A DNA stretch of 64,000 nucleotides, taken from the NCBI RefSeq assembly GCF_039503195.1, contig NZ_JBCJKP010000001.1, positions 8,494,001 through 8,558,000 on the forward strand, read 5' to 3'. Both the position numbers and the translations under genes were made by a program. Of this stretch, positions 1-8,812 are shown in pieces. The stretch's first letter is position 1, and each line of letters begins with the position of its first letter. This DNA is from Streptomyces mirabilis. Lineage in GTDB: Bacteria > Actinomycetota > Actinomycetes > Streptomycetales > Streptomycetaceae. The notes under the pieces are model-generated. The model did no database searches, was not told where the DNA came from, and saw only the letters and a program-made list of their open reading frames with translations.

Positions 1-30
1 CCGGGCAACCGCTTCCTATCGTCCGGGATC

Positions 31-1368
31 ATGAGTCCCCCTGTCGCGCCACCCGGCTGGAGCCGCTGGCTCGTCCCGCCCGCCGCACTGTCCGTCCACC
101 TCTCCATCGGCCAGGCGTACGCCTGGAGCGTCTTCAAGCCGCCGCTCGAATCCGCGCTCGGCCTCAGCGGGACCCAGAGCGCGCTGCCCTTCCAGCTCGG
201 CATCGTCATGCTCGGACTGTCCGCCGCGTTCGGCGGCACCCTCGTCGAGCGCAACGGACCGCGCTGGGCGATGACCGTCGCCCTGGTCTGCTTCTCCACC
301 GGCTTCCTGATCGCCTCGCTCGGCGCCGCCACCGAGCAGTACTGGCTGATCGTGTTCGGCTACGGCTTCGTGGGCGGGATCGGCCTCGGCATCGGCTACA
401 TCTCACCCGTGTCGACCCTGATCAAGTGGTTTCCGGATCGGCCCGGCATGGCCACCGGCATCGCGATCATGGGCTTCGGCGGCGGTGCGCTCATCGCCTC
501 GCCGTGGTCCGCGCAGATGCTGAAGTCCTTCGGTTCCGACTCCTCCGGCATCGCGCTCGCCTTCCTCGTGCACGGGCTGTCGTACGCCGTCTTCATGACG
601 CTCGGCGTCCTGCTGGTGCGGGTGCCGCGCGGCGACAAACCGCCGGTCAAGGCCGGACCCGCGCCGCTCGACGGGGTGCAGGTGTCCGCGAACAGCGCCG
701 TGCGCACCCCGCAGTTCTGGTGCCTGTGGGTCGTGCTCTGCATGAACGTGACCGCGGGCATCGGCATCCTGGAGAAGGCCGCCCCGATGATCACGGACTT
801 CTTCGCGAACACCTCGACGCCGGTGTCGGTCTCCGCCGCCGCGGGCTTCGTGGCGCTGCTCTCGGCCGCGAACATGGCGGGCCGGATCGGCTGGTCCTCC
901 ACGTCCGACCTGATCGGCCGCAAGAACATCTACCGCCTCTACCTCGGCGTGGGCGCGATCATGTATCTGCTGATATCGCAGTTCGGGGACTCCTCCAAGC
1001 CCCTGTTCATCGTCTGTGCCCTGGTGATCCTCTCCTTCTACGGCGGCGGCTTCGCGACGATTCCCGCCTACCTGAAGGACCTCTTCGGCACCTACCAGGT
1101 CGGCGCCATCCACGGCCGGCTGCTCACCGCCTGGTCCACGGCCGGCGTCCTCGGGCCGCTGATCGTCAACTGGATCGCGGACCGCCAGAAGGAGGCGGGC
1201 AAGCACGGTGCGCAGCTCTACGACACCTCGTTCCTGATCATGATCGGGCTGTTGGTCGTCGGGTTCGTCGCCAATGAGCTGGTGCGACCCGTCCATGCCC
1301 GCCACCACATCCCCGCCCCGAGGGAGGCCGCCGATGACGACTCCGTCCAGCCCCAGCAGTCCGCCTGA
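31..1368 (+). CDS. OFA-type MFS transporter (oxalate/formate antiporter family)
   Basis: A 445-residue integral membrane carrier of the major facilitator superfamily, closest by eye to the OFA (oxalate:formate antiporter) branch. About twelve hydrophobic segments are visible, beginning near residue 15, with the short first loop and the SIGQAYAWSVFKPPLE segment typical of OFA members. The central cytoplasmic loop (about residues 195-225) is short and charged. Its end overlaps the next small gene by 35 bp, so the two are translationally linked. Two further carriers of the family sit at 23960-26753 beside oxalate-degrading enzymes, so oxalate, formate or a related small carboxylate is a fair guess, but this copy is 22 kb from those enzymes and its substrate is not shown by the sequence. 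Confidence 0.88.
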   Translation: MSPPVAPPGWSRWLVPPAALSVHLSIGQAYAWSVFKPPLESALGLSGTQSALPFQLGIVMLGLSAAFGGTLVERNGPRWAMTVALVCFSTGFLIASLGAATEQYWLIVFGYGFVGGIGLGIGYISPVSTLIKWFPDRPGMATGIAIMGFGGGALIASPWSAQMLKSFGSDSSGIALAFLVHGLSYAVFMTLGVLLVRVPRGDKPPVKAGPAPLDGVQVSANSAVRTPQFWCLWVVLCMNVTAGIGILEKAAPMITDFFANTSTPVSVSAAAGFVALLSAANMAGRIGWSSTSDLIGRKNIYRLYLGVGAIMYLLISQFGDSSKPLFIVCALVILSFYGGGFATIPAYLKDLFGTYQVGAIHGRLLTAWSTAGVLGPLIVNWIADRQKEAGKHGAQLYDTSFLIMIGLLVVGFVANELVRPVHARHHIPAPREAADDDSVQPQQSA

Positions 1369-1471
1369 CCGCCGTCCGCTGATCGCCTTCGCCTGGCTGT
1401 GGGTGGGGGCGCCGCTCTGCTACGGCCTGTACGAGCTCGTCCTGAAGGCCAAGCAGCTGTTCACGGGGTAA
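1334..1471 (+). CDS. Small one-helix partner of the OFA transporter
   Basis: A 45-residue protein with a Ser/Pro-rich N-terminus and one hydrophobic helix (about residues 16-38, core LIAFAWLWVGAPLCYGLY), ending in a short basic tail. It starts at the ATG inside the last codons of the preceding MFS gene; a longer start at 1274 would only add antiparallel reading through the carrier gene. Such small proteins are regularly encoded directly behind OFA-type carriers in actinobacteria and are annotated as MFS transporter small subunits. Position and size fit an accessory subunit; function is inferred from context. Confidence 0.75.
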   Translation: MTTPSSPSSPPDRRPLIAFAWLWVGAPLCYGLYELVLKAKQLFTG

Positions 1472-1655
1472 CTAACGGCCGGTGTACGGACTGCGAGGCC
1501 GGGCGTGCGTGCGGACGTTGTCAGGACGTCCGAAGGTCTGACAGAAGCCGACAAGCCTGACGCCGCTTTCCTGTGGCAACACCTGCCGTCGTACCCGCGA
1601 GTCACTGATCAGACTGGAGGATCCCCCTACCCAAGGCAATGAGGGAGACCCCCCA

Positions 1656-2603
1656 ATGAACGGCTCACGCATCGCGGCCGTCGGCCACTACCAGCCCGCC
1701 AAGGTACTCACCAACGAGGACCTGGCGGGCCTGGTCGACACCAGTGACGAGTGGATCACGAGCCGGGTGGGCATCCGCACGCGCCACATCGCCGGTCCCG
1801 ACGAGCCCGTCGACGAGCTGGCCGCGCACGCCGCGGCCAAGGCGCTCGCGGCGGCCGGTCTGACCGCGGGCGACATCGACCTGGTACTGGTCGCGACCTC
1901 CACGGCCATCGACCGCTCCCCGAACATGGCCGCCAGGGTCGCCGCCCGACTCGGCGTGCCCTCCCCGGCCGCGATGGACGTCAACGTGGTCTGCGCGGGC
2001 TTCACGCACGCGCTCGCCACCGCCGACCACGCCGTGCGCGCGGGGGCGGCGACCCGCGCCCTCGTCATCGGCGCGGACAAGATGTCGGAGGTCACGGACT
2101 GGAGCGACCGTACGACCTGTGTCCTGGTCGGGGACGGGGCGGGGGCCGCGGTGGTCGAGGCCGCCGCTCCCGGCACCGAGCCCGGCATCGGGCCGGTGCT
2201 GTGGGGATCGGTGCCCGAGATGGGGCACGCCGTACGCATCGAGGGCACGCCCCCGCGGTTCGCGCAGGAGGGGCAGAGCGTCTACCGCTGGGCGACGACA
2301 CGGCTCCCGGCGATCGCCCGGCAGGCCTGCGAGCGGGCCGGGCTCTCGCCCGAGGAGCTCGCCGCGGTCGTCCTGCACCAGGCGAACCTGCGCATCATCG
2401 AACCCCTCGCCGCGAAGATCGGCGCCGTGAACGCCGTCGTCGCGCGCGACGTCGTCGACTCCGGGAACACCTCCGCCGCCAGCATCCCGCTCGCCTTCTC
2501 CAAGCTCGTCGAACGCGGCGAGATCAGCACCGGCGACCCGGTGCTCCTCTTCGGCTTCGGCGGCAACCTCTCGTACGCGGGACAGGTCGTCCGCTGCCCC
2601 TGA
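1656..2603 (+). CDS. Beta-ketoacyl-ACP synthase III family protein
   Basis: A 315-residue thiolase-fold condensing enzyme of the FabH (KAS III) type, which joins an acyl-CoA starter to malonyl-ACP. The Cys-His-Asn triad is visible: Cys113 in VNVVCAGFTHA, His241 in VLHQANLRI and Asn271 in SGNTSAAS. The length is normal. A purine-rich GAGGGAGA stretch precedes the ATG. It stands alone rather than next to fabD/acpP/fabF, so it is probably a paralogue and not the housekeeping gene; starter-unit preference cannot be read from the sequence. Confidence 0.9.
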   Translation: MNGSRIAAVGHYQPAKVLTNEDLAGLVDTSDEWITSRVGIRTRHIAGPDEPVDELAAHAAAKALAAAGLTAGDIDLVLVATSTAIDRSPNMAARVAARLGVPSPAAMDVNVVCAGFTHALATADHAVRAGAATRALVIGADKMSEVTDWSDRTTCVLVGDGAGAAVVEAAAPGTEPGIGPVLWGSVPEMGHAVRIEGTPPRFAQEGQSVYRWATTRLPAIARQACERAGLSPEELAAVVLHQANLRIIEPLAAKIGAVNAVVARDVVDSGNTSAASIPLAFSKLVERGEISTGDPVLLFGFGGNLSYAGQVVRCP

Positions 2604-2679
2604 CGTGCGTGGACGACCGGGTGTGACGCGTCCGACTCTCCCCGGGCCTGGCCATGGTGCGCCGTAGACTGTAGACGAA

Positions 2680-2700
2680 AGACAATCGATACTGTCTGTT
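2680..2700. promoter_or_regulatory. Candidate GntR operator upstream of the GntR gene
   Basis: The spacer between the KAS III and GntR genes carries an imperfect inverted repeat with AGACA/TGTCT arms and the core ATACTGTCTG. The same ATACTGT(A/C)TG half-site occurs in a cleaner palindrome at 32033-32056 between oxc and sucC. Palindromes of this type are usual for FCD-class GntR proteins; autoregulation is inferred from position. Confidence 0.4.
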
Positions 2701-2780
2701 GACACCTGCTTTCCGGTGACTGGCATCTGCTTTCCGACGACGGTGACGGTGACGGGACGGCTCGGCAGGAGGGGACCCCG

Positions 2781-3455
2781 ATGTTGTCGACAGGACTGCC
2801 GCCGGGGGCGGTGCCCAAGCTCGAACGGCCAGGCCCGCTGCGCGACCGTGTCTACGAGGCGCTGCTCGAACTCATCACGACCCGCGCCCTCCAGCCGGGC
2901 CAGCACCTGGTCGAGAGCGAGCTCGCCGGGCATCTCGGCGTCTCCCGGCAGCCGGTCCGCGAGGCGCTCCAGCGGCTGAACACGGAGGGGTGGGTCGATC
3001 TTCGGCCCGCCCAGGGCGCCTTCGTGCACGAGCCGACCGAGGAGGAGGCCGACCAGCTCCTCACGGTCCGTACGCTGCTGGAGGCCGAGGCCGCCCGGCT
3101 CGCCGCCGCCAACGCGGGCACCGCCGGCATCACCGCGCTCGAGGAGCTGTGCGCCGAGGGTGAGCGCGCGGTCGCCGACGACGACGTGGACGGCGCGGTC
3201 GCGATGAACGCCCGCTTCCACGCGAAGGTCATGGAGCTCGCAGGCAACGCGGTCCTCGCCGAGCTGGCCGCCCAGGTCGACCGCCGGGTCCGCTGGTACT
3301 ACACCCCGGTCGCCCGGCAGCGCGGCCACCAGTCCTGGATCGAGCACCGCGACCTCATCGCGGCCATCGCAGCCCGCGACGAACCCCGCGCCACCCAGGT
3401 CATGCGCGCCCACACGGAGCACACGCGCAAGACGTACCACGAGCGCGAGAAGTAA
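2781..3455 (+). CDS. GntR family transcriptional regulator (FCD class)
   Basis: A 224-residue regulator. Residues about 15-80 form the GntR winged helix-turn-helix (ELAGHLGVSRQPVREALQRL is the recognition region). Residues about 90-215 form an FCD ligand-binding domain, with the conserved metal-type positions in ARFHAKVMELAGN, an HRDLIAAI helix and a late HTEHTRK histidine pair. FCD regulators usually sense small organic acids. A related palindrome lies before this gene and between the divergent oxc and sucC genes, which makes control of oxalate catabolism plausible but unproven. A perfect-stem terminator follows. The stop codon lies inside a short direct repeat (period 15 bp). Confidence 0.88.
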   Translation: MLSTGLPPGAVPKLERPGPLRDRVYEALLELITTRALQPGQHLVESELAGHLGVSRQPVREALQRLNTEGWVDLRPAQGAFVHEPTEEEADQLLTVRTLLEAEAARLAAANAGTAGITALEELCAEGERAVADDDVDGAVAMNARFHAKVMELAGNAVLAELAAQVDRRVRWYYTPVARQRGHQSWIEHRDLIAAIAARDEPRATQVMRAHTEHTRKTYHEREK

Positions 3456-3473
3456 CCCTCCGAGAAGTAACCC
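3446..3473. repeat. 13-bp direct repeat duplicating a stop codon
   Basis: CGAGAAGTAACCC occurs at 3446-3458 and again at 3461-3473; the first copy contains the TAA stop of the GntR gene. It is one of five short duplications in this window located at or within a few bases of a stop codon (see also 4870, 7648, 22481 and 23911). Confidence 0.85.
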
Positions 3474-3497
3474 ACCTCATTCGTGCGCTCCCCCTGG

Positions 3498-3530
3498 GAC
3501 CCGGACGGACCACGTCCGGGTCTCTCTTTG
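3498..3530 (+). terminator. Rho-independent-type terminator after the GntR gene
   Basis: A perfect 10-bp stem GACCCGGACG / CGTCCGGGTC with a 5-nt loop is followed by the pyrimidine-rich run TCTCTTTGT. It sits 43 bp after the GntR stop and separates it from the ROK-led cluster. Confidence 0.75.
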
Positions 3531-3675
3531 TCCACTCAGTGGAGAAAGTTGGCGGCAATCTCTGCGCAACTTCTTCCCACTCCCGGCAGCCGCTGCTACG
3601 TTCCCAACGAAAGCAAGCCACGGTGATGTGGCCAAAACCCGTTGGATACTGGCCGATTGAGGCGGGGAGGGGCTC

Positions 3676-4866
3676 GTGAGACGCATGACGGCACGACCCG
3701 CGAACGCGCACCAGGCGCGACTGTTGCGCCTGCTGCGCGACGGCGGCCCCAACTCCCGGGCCCAGCTCGGCGACCAGATCGACCTCTCCCGGTCGAAACT
3801 GGCCGTCGAGGTGGAACGGCTCCTGGAGACCGGGCTCGTGGTCGCCGACGGCCTCGCCGCATCCCGCGGCGGCCGCCGCTCCCACAACATCCGGCTCGCC
3901 CCAGCGCTGCGCTTCCTCGGCGTCGACATCGGGGCCACCTCGATCGACGTGGCCGTCACCAACGCGGAACTGGAGGTCCTCGGGCACATCAACCAGCCCA
4001 TGGACGTCCGCGAGGGGCCGGTCGCCGTCTTCGAGCAAGTCCTGTCCATGGCCGCCAAGTTGAGGTCGTCGGGGCTCGCGGAGGAATTCGACGGCGCAGG
4101 GATCGGCGTCCCGGGTCCGGTCCGCTTCCCCGAGGGCGTTCCGGTCGCACCGCCGATCATGCCCGGCTGGGACGGCTTCCCGGTCCGCGAGGCGCTCAGC
4201 CAGGACCTGGGCTGCCCCGTCATGGTCGACAACGACGTGAACCTGATGGCGATGGGGGAGCAGCACGCGGGCGTCGCACGCTCCGTGGGCGACTTCCTCT
4301 GCGTCAAGATCGGCACCGGCATCGGCTGCGGCATCGTCGTCGGCGGTGAGGTCTACCGCGGTACGACGGGCAGCGCCGGCGACATCGGTCACATCCAGGC
4401 CGTGCCCGACGGGCGTCCGTGCGCCTGCGGCAACCGGGGCTGCCTGGAGGCCCACTTCAGCGGGGCCGCGCTCGCCCGGGACGCCACGGAGGCCGCCCAG
4501 CAGGGGCTTTCGGCGGAGCTCGCCGCACGGCTGGAGGCGGCGGGAACGCTGAGCGCCGTCGACGTCGCCGCCGCGGCCGCCGCGGGCGACGCCACCGCCC
4601 TCGGGCTGATCCGCGAGGGCGGCAACCGCACGGGGCAGGTCATCGCCGGCCTCGTCTCGTTCTTCAACCCCGGCCTGGTGGTGATCGGCGGCGGCGTCAC
4701 CGGCCTCGGCCACACACTGCTCGCCGCGATCCGCACCCAGGTGTACCGCCAGTCGCTGCCGCTGGCGACCGGCAACCTACCCATCGTGCTCGGGGAGTTG
4801 GGGCCGACCGCCGGGGTCATCGGCGCGGCCCGTCTCATCAGCGACCACCTGTTCTCGCCCGCGTAA
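3676..4866 (+). CDS. ROK family transcriptional regulator
   Basis: A 396-residue ROK protein with an N-terminal winged helix (about residues 10-65: QLGDQIDLSRSKLAVEVERLL) and a C-terminal actin-like sugar-binding fold. Visible ROK motifs are DIGATSIDVAV, the DNDVN stretch, the glycine-rich GTGIGCGIV segment, and the zinc site CACGNRGCLEA. This architecture matches repressors of sugar uptake operons (NagC/Mlc/XylR type). A GTG start is chosen because GGCGGGGAGG precedes it. It lies upstream of and co-directional with a sugar ABC transporter, so it is the likely local regulator; ligand unknown. A 24-bp tandem repeat begins three bases after its stop. Confidence 0.88.
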   Translation: MRRMTARPANAHQARLLRLLRDGGPNSRAQLGDQIDLSRSKLAVEVERLLETGLVVADGLAASRGGRRSHNIRLAPALRFLGVDIGATSIDVAVTNAELEVLGHINQPMDVREGPVAVFEQVLSMAAKLRSSGLAEEFDGAGIGVPGPVRFPEGVPVAPPIMPGWDGFPVREALSQDLGCPVMVDNDVNLMAMGEQHAGVARSVGDFLCVKIGTGIGCGIVVGGEVYRGTTGSAGDIGHIQAVPDGRPCACGNRGCLEAHFSGAALARDATEAAQQGLSAELAARLEAAGTLSAVDVAAAAAAGDATALGLIREGGNRTGQVIAGLVSFFNPGLVVIGGGVTGLGHTLLAAIRTQVYRQSLPLATGNLPIVLGELGPTAGVIGAARLISDHLFSPA

Positions 4867-4869
4867 CCG

Positions 4870-5000
4870 TTCCAGAGCCGCACGAAGCACTCCTTCCAGA
4901 GCCGCACGAGCCACTCGTTCCAGAGCCGCACGAAGCACTCCTTCCAGAGCCGCACGAGCCACTCGTTCCAGAGCCGCACGTAGCACTTCCAGAGCCGCAC
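4870..5000. repeat. 24-bp tandem repeat array, about 5.5 copies
   Basis: The unit begins TTCCAGAGCCGCACGA and alternates between two variants (ends AGCACTCC and GCCACTCG). Four full copies start at 4870, 4894, 4918 and 4942, then a 21-bp copy at 4966 and a partial at 4987. It starts three bases after the ROK stop and fills much of the spacer before the ABC ATPase gene. There are no unique spacers, so it is not CRISPR. The remaining spacer (5001-5122) shows no clear element beyond the ribosome binding site. Confidence 0.9.
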
Positions 5001-5122
5001 CCAAGGTCACCCCACCCAAGCACCCCACCTGTACAGCGCCCTGCTCTGCCCTGCCCGAAAACGCCCGCTCCGCGAGCGCACCGCCCTGAAACCGGCCCGC
5101 ACGCCCGCCAAGGGGAACCGTC

Positions 5123-6640
5123 ATGGCACCAGAACCACCGCTCCTCACCATGTCCGGCATCACCAAGTCGTTCCCCGGAGTCCGGGCCCTCGACGGCGTC
5201 GACCTCGACGTCCAGGCCGGCGAGGTCCACTGTCTGCTCGGCCAGAACGGGGCCGGGAAGTCCACCCTCATCAAGGTCCTGGCCGGCGCCCACCAGCCCG
5301 ACGGCGGCACCATCGGCTGGCGCGGCGAACCCGTCACGCTCCGCTCCCCGATCGCCGCCATGCGCCTCGGGATCGCCACCATCTACCAGGAACTGGACCT
5401 GGTGGAGGGCCTGTCGGTGGCCGAGAACGTCCACCTCGGCCATGAACCCACCGCCGCCGGTTTCGTCGTACGGGGAAAGGCGGCCAAGGCGTCAACGGCG
5501 CAATTGCTACGCCGACTCGGCCACCCGGAGATCGATCCGGCGCGCCTCGTCGGTGAGCTGTCGGCCGCCCAGCAGCAGATCGTCTCCATGGCGCGGGCCC
5601 TCTCCCACGACGTACGCCTCATCGTCATGGACGAACCGTCCGCCGCCCTCGACCCCGACGAGGTCGACAACCTCTTCCGTATCGTCGGCGACCTCACCGC
5701 GGACGGTGTCGCCGTCGTCTACATCTCGCACCGGCTGGAGGAGATCCGCCGCATCGGCGACCGGGTGACCGTACTGAAGGACGGCCGCGCGGTGGCGGGT
5801 GGACTGCCCGCGAAGTCCACCCCGACGCGCGAGGTGGTGGCGCTGATGACGGGCCGCAACGTCGAGTACGTCTTCCCCGAACGGCCCACGCGAGGACCCT
5901 CGTCCGAGCCGGTGCTCAGGGTCCAAGGACTGGCACGCGCGGGCGAGTTCGAGCCCCTCGACCTCGAACTGCGCCCCGGTGAGATCGTCGGCCTGGCCGG
6001 TCTCGTCGGCTCCGGGCGCTCCGAGATCCTGGAGACGATCTACGGGGCCCGCAAGCCGACGGCCGGTCGAGTCAGTGTGGATGGCCGGCCGCTGCGGACC
6101 GGCAGCGTACGCGCCGCCGTCCGCGCCGGACTCGGACTCGCCCCCGAAGAGCGCAAGGCGCAGGCCCTGCTGATGCTGGAGTCCGTCACCCGCAATGTTT
6201 CCGTGTCCTCCATGTCCCGTTTCTCACGCGGGGGTTGGATCGACCGGAGCGCCGAGCGAGGCGCCGCCCGCGCAGCGACCCGCGAACTGTCGCTGCGCCC
6301 CGACAACCCGTCCGTCCCGATCCGGACGCTGTCCGGCGGCAACCAGCAGAAGGCCGTCCTGGCCCGCTGGCTGCTGCGCGGCTGCCGCGTCCTGTTGCTC
6401 GACGAACCCACCCGCGGTGTCGACGTCGGCGCCCGCGCCGAGCTGTACGCGGTCATCCGGCGCCTCGCCGACGAAGGCCTCGCCGTCCTGCTCGTGTCGA
6501 GCGAGGTGCCCGAGGTGCTGGGACTCGCCGACCGCGTGCTGGTGCTCAGGGAGGGCCACGTCGTGCACACGGCGCCCGCCCGGGAGCTCGACGAACACCG
6601 CGTACTCGACCTTGTCATGGAAGGAAGCCCGGCCTCATGA
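5123..6640 (+). CDS. Sugar ABC transporter ATP-binding protein (RbsA/XylG type, two NBDs)
   Basis: A 505-residue tandem ATPase. NBD1 has the Walker A motif GQNGAGKST near residue 39, a signature LSAAQQQ and the Walker B LIVMDEPSAA. NBD2 has the usual degenerate Walker A GLVGSGRSE, the signature LSGGNQQKAVLARWL and LLLDEPTRGVD. This fusion architecture is diagnostic of the carbohydrate uptake class CUT2 (ribose, xylose, galactose, inositol-like ligands). The stop overlaps the permease ATG (ATGA), as expected in one operon. Confidence 0.93.
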   Translation: MAPEPPLLTMSGITKSFPGVRALDGVDLDVQAGEVHCLLGQNGAGKSTLIKVLAGAHQPDGGTIGWRGEPVTLRSPIAAMRLGIATIYQELDLVEGLSVAENVHLGHEPTAAGFVVRGKAAKASTAQLLRRLGHPEIDPARLVGELSAAQQQIVSMARALSHDVRLIVMDEPSAALDPDEVDNLFRIVGDLTADGVAVVYISHRLEEIRRIGDRVTVLKDGRAVAGGLPAKSTPTREVVALMTGRNVEYVFPERPTRGPSSEPVLRVQGLARAGEFEPLDLELRPGEIVGLAGLVGSGRSEILETIYGARKPTAGRVSVDGRPLRTGSVRAAVRAGLGLAPEERKAQALLMLESVTRNVSVSSMSRFSRGGWIDRSAERGAARAATRELSLRPDNPSVPIRTLSGGNQQKAVLARWLLRGCRVLLLDEPTRGVDVGARAELYAVIRRLADEGLAVLLVSSEVPEVLGLADRVLVLREGHVVHTAPARELDEHRVLDLVMEGSPAS

Positions 6641-7659
6641 CGCAGCCCGTGTCCCCGCCCCGGGGCAGCACCGACAAAGTGCAGCCGATGAGCGAACTCC
6701 CCGCGTGGCGCACCCTCGCGGCCCGCGCCGACGTCCGCACCCTCTCGCTGCTCGGCGTACTCGTCGCCCTGATCGTCATCGGCGGTATCACCAAGCCCGA
6801 CGAGTTCCTCGACACCCGAAACCTCCAACTCGTCCTCACCCAGGCCTCGGTGATCGGCGTCGTCACCGTCGGCATGACCTTCGTCATCACCTCCGGCGGC
6901 ATCGACCTGTCCGTCGGCGCGATCGTCGCGCTGTCCTCGGTGTGGGCCACGACGGTCGCCACCCAGGAGTACGGCTTCGCGGGCATCCTCTTCACCGCGG
7001 TGCTCGTCGGCGTGGGCTGCGGCCTGGTCAACGGCCTGCTCATCGCGTACGGCGGGATGGTCCCGTTCATCGCGACGCTCGCCATGCTCGCCTCGGCCCG
7101 CGGCCTTGCCCTCCAGATCACCGACGGCAAGACCCAGATCGTCACCATCGACGGGATCCTGAAGCTCGGCGAACGCGACTCGTACATCCTCGGCATCCCG
7201 CCGCTGGTCCTGGTCTTCGCCGTCGTCACGATCATCGGCTGGCTGATCCTCAACCGCACCACCTTCGGTCGCCGCACGGTCGCCGTCGGCGGCAACGCGG
7301 AGGCGGCCCGGCTCGCCGGCATCGACGTACGGCGCCAGCGGCTGTACCTCTACCTGCTCTCCGGACTGTGCTGCGGCATCGCCGCCTTCCTGCTGATCAT
7401 CCTGTCCGGCTCCGGCCAGAACACCAACGGCAACCTGTACGAACTCGACGCCATCGCCGCCGCGATCATCGGCGGGACCCTGCTCAGCGGGGGCCGCGGC
7501 ACCATCACCGGCTCGGTGCTCGGTGTCCTGATCTTCACCACGATCACCAACATCTTCGCGCTGAACAACCTGCAGAGCGACGTCCAGCAGATCGCCAAGG
7601 GCGCGATCATCGTCGCGGCGGTCCTGGTCCAGCGGCGTACGGCAGCAAGCAGCACCTGA
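6637..7659 (+). CDS. CUT2-type sugar ABC transporter permease
   Basis: A 340-residue polytopic membrane protein of the RbsC/AraH/XylH family with about eight to ten hydrophobic segments from residue 33 on. It carries the family stretch FVITSGGIDLSVGAI near residue 87 and the cytoplasmic coupling region FGRRTVAVGGNAEAARLAGI. The start chosen is the ATG overlapping the ATPase stop; an upstream reading start would lie inside the ATPase gene. A 19-bp direct repeat duplicates the region around its stop codon. Confidence 0.92.
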   Translation: MTQPVSPPRGSTDKVQPMSELPAWRTLAARADVRTLSLLGVLVALIVIGGITKPDEFLDTRNLQLVLTQASVIGVVTVGMTFVITSGGIDLSVGAIVALSSVWATTVATQEYGFAGILFTAVLVGVGCGLVNGLLIAYGGMVPFIATLAMLASARGLALQITDGKTQIVTIDGILKLGERDSYILGIPPLVLVFAVVTIIGWLILNRTTFGRRTVAVGGNAEAARLAGIDVRRQRLYLYLLSGLCCGIAAFLLIILSGSGQNTNGNLYELDAIAAAIIGGTLLSGGRGTITGSVLGVLIFTTITNIFALNNLQSDVQQIAKGAIIVAAVLVQRRTAASST

Positions 7660-7688
7660 CACGGGAGCCAGCAGCACCTGACACGGGA
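7648..7688. repeat. 19-bp direct repeat duplicating a stop codon
   Basis: AGCAGCACCTGACACGGGA occurs at 7648-7666 and 7670-7688. The first copy holds the TGA stop of the permease gene; the second lies in the 42-bp spacer before the binding-protein gene and ends beside its ribosome binding site. Confidence 0.9.
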
Positions 7689-7701
7689 AGGGCCCACCGC
7701 C

Positions 7702-8760
7702 ATGCCAGAATCCACGAGCTCCACCAGCTTCACGAGCCGCAGAGGGCTCCTCTTCGGGACCGCCGCAGCCTCGGCCGGCGCCCTCCTGGTCGGCTGCACC
7801 AGCAACGACACCAAGAACGAGAAGACGGCCGCGAACAGTCAACCGGCCGCCGACGACAAGCCCGGCAAGCACATCACCATCGGCTTCGCGGGTCCGCAGG
7901 CCGACCACGGCTGGCTCAACGCGATCAACGACAACGCCAAGAGCCGGGCCAAGAAGTACTCGGACGTGACACTGGAGATCACCGAGGGCTCCAACGACAC
8001 GGCCGCGCAGATCGGCCAGATCGAGACTCTGATCAACAAGAAGGTCGACGTCCTGGTGGTGCTGCCCGCCGACGGCAAGGCGCTCACCCAGGTCGGCCTG
8101 AAGGCGATGCGCGCGGGCATCCCGGTCGTCAACCTCGACCGGATCTTCAACACCCCGCAGGCATACCGCTGTTGGATCGGCGGTGACAACTACGGCATGG
8201 GCCTCAGCGCCGGCCACTACATCGGCGAGAAGCTGAAGGACAAGCAGGACGCCAAGGTCATCGAACTCGCCGGGCTCGACAACCTGGAACTCACCCAGCA
8301 GCGCACCCAGGGCTTCGACGCGGCCCTGAAGAACTACCCCAACATCAAGAAGGTGGCCCGCCAGGCCGCCGACTTCACTGTCGAGTCCGGACAGGCCAAG
8401 ATGGCCCAACTGCTTCAGGCCCAGCCGAAGTTCGACGCGCTGTGGAACCACGACGACGACCAGGGCGTGGGCGCGCTGCGCGCCATCAAGCAGGCCGGAC
8501 GCGAGGACTTCCTGATGGTCGGCGGCGCGGGCGCGCTCTCCGCCTTCCAGGCCATCCAGGCCGACAACAGCGTCCTGAAGGCCACCGTCCTCTACCCGCC
8601 GACCATGGCGGCCTCCGCGATCGACCTCGCTCGCGCGCTCGGCCAGGGCAAGGGCATCGGCGGGCTCGCCGAGTTCGAGATCCCGGTCTCACTCACGCTC
8701 TACTCGGCCGTCGTCGACAAGGACAACGTCGGCCAGTACCTGGCCACCGGCTTCAGGTGA
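7702..8760 (+). CDS. Sugar ABC transporter substrate-binding lipoprotein
   Basis: A 352-residue periplasmic-binding-protein-like I (RbsB type) extracytoplasmic receptor. The N-terminus has a Tat-like SRRGLLFG motif (residues 13-20), a hydrophobic stretch and a lipobox LLVGC with Cys32, so export by Tat followed by lipid anchoring is likely. The mature domain begins near ITIGFAGPQADHGWLNAI and contains the VDVLVVLPADGKAL and GGDNYGMG segments typical of the fold. It is the third gene of the CUT2 transporter operon. The ligand is unknown; neighbours suggest a polyol, a sugar or a sugar glycoside product. Confidence 0.92.
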   Translation: MPESTSSTSFTSRRGLLFGTAAASAGALLVGCTSNDTKNEKTAANSQPAADDKPGKHITIGFAGPQADHGWLNAINDNAKSRAKKYSDVTLEITEGSNDTAAQIGQIETLINKKVDVLVVLPADGKALTQVGLKAMRAGIPVVNLDRIFNTPQAYRCWIGGDNYGMGLSAGHYIGEKLKDKQDAKVIELAGLDNLELTQQRTQGFDAALKNYPNIKKVARQAADFTVESGQAKMAQLLQAQPKFDALWNHDDDQGVGALRAIKQAGREDFLMVGGAGALSAFQAIQADNSVLKATVLYPPTMAASAIDLARALGQGKGIGGLAEFEIPVSLTLYSAVVDKDNVGQYLATGFR

Positions 8761-8812
8761 TCCGCCCCGCTCACACCCCCCACAGCGTCACGACGACGAG
8801 GAGGACATCCGT

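Noticed and set aside
4870..5000. Possible CRISPR array
   Set aside because: Copies are directly adjacent with no unique spacers, and no cas gene is present in the window.
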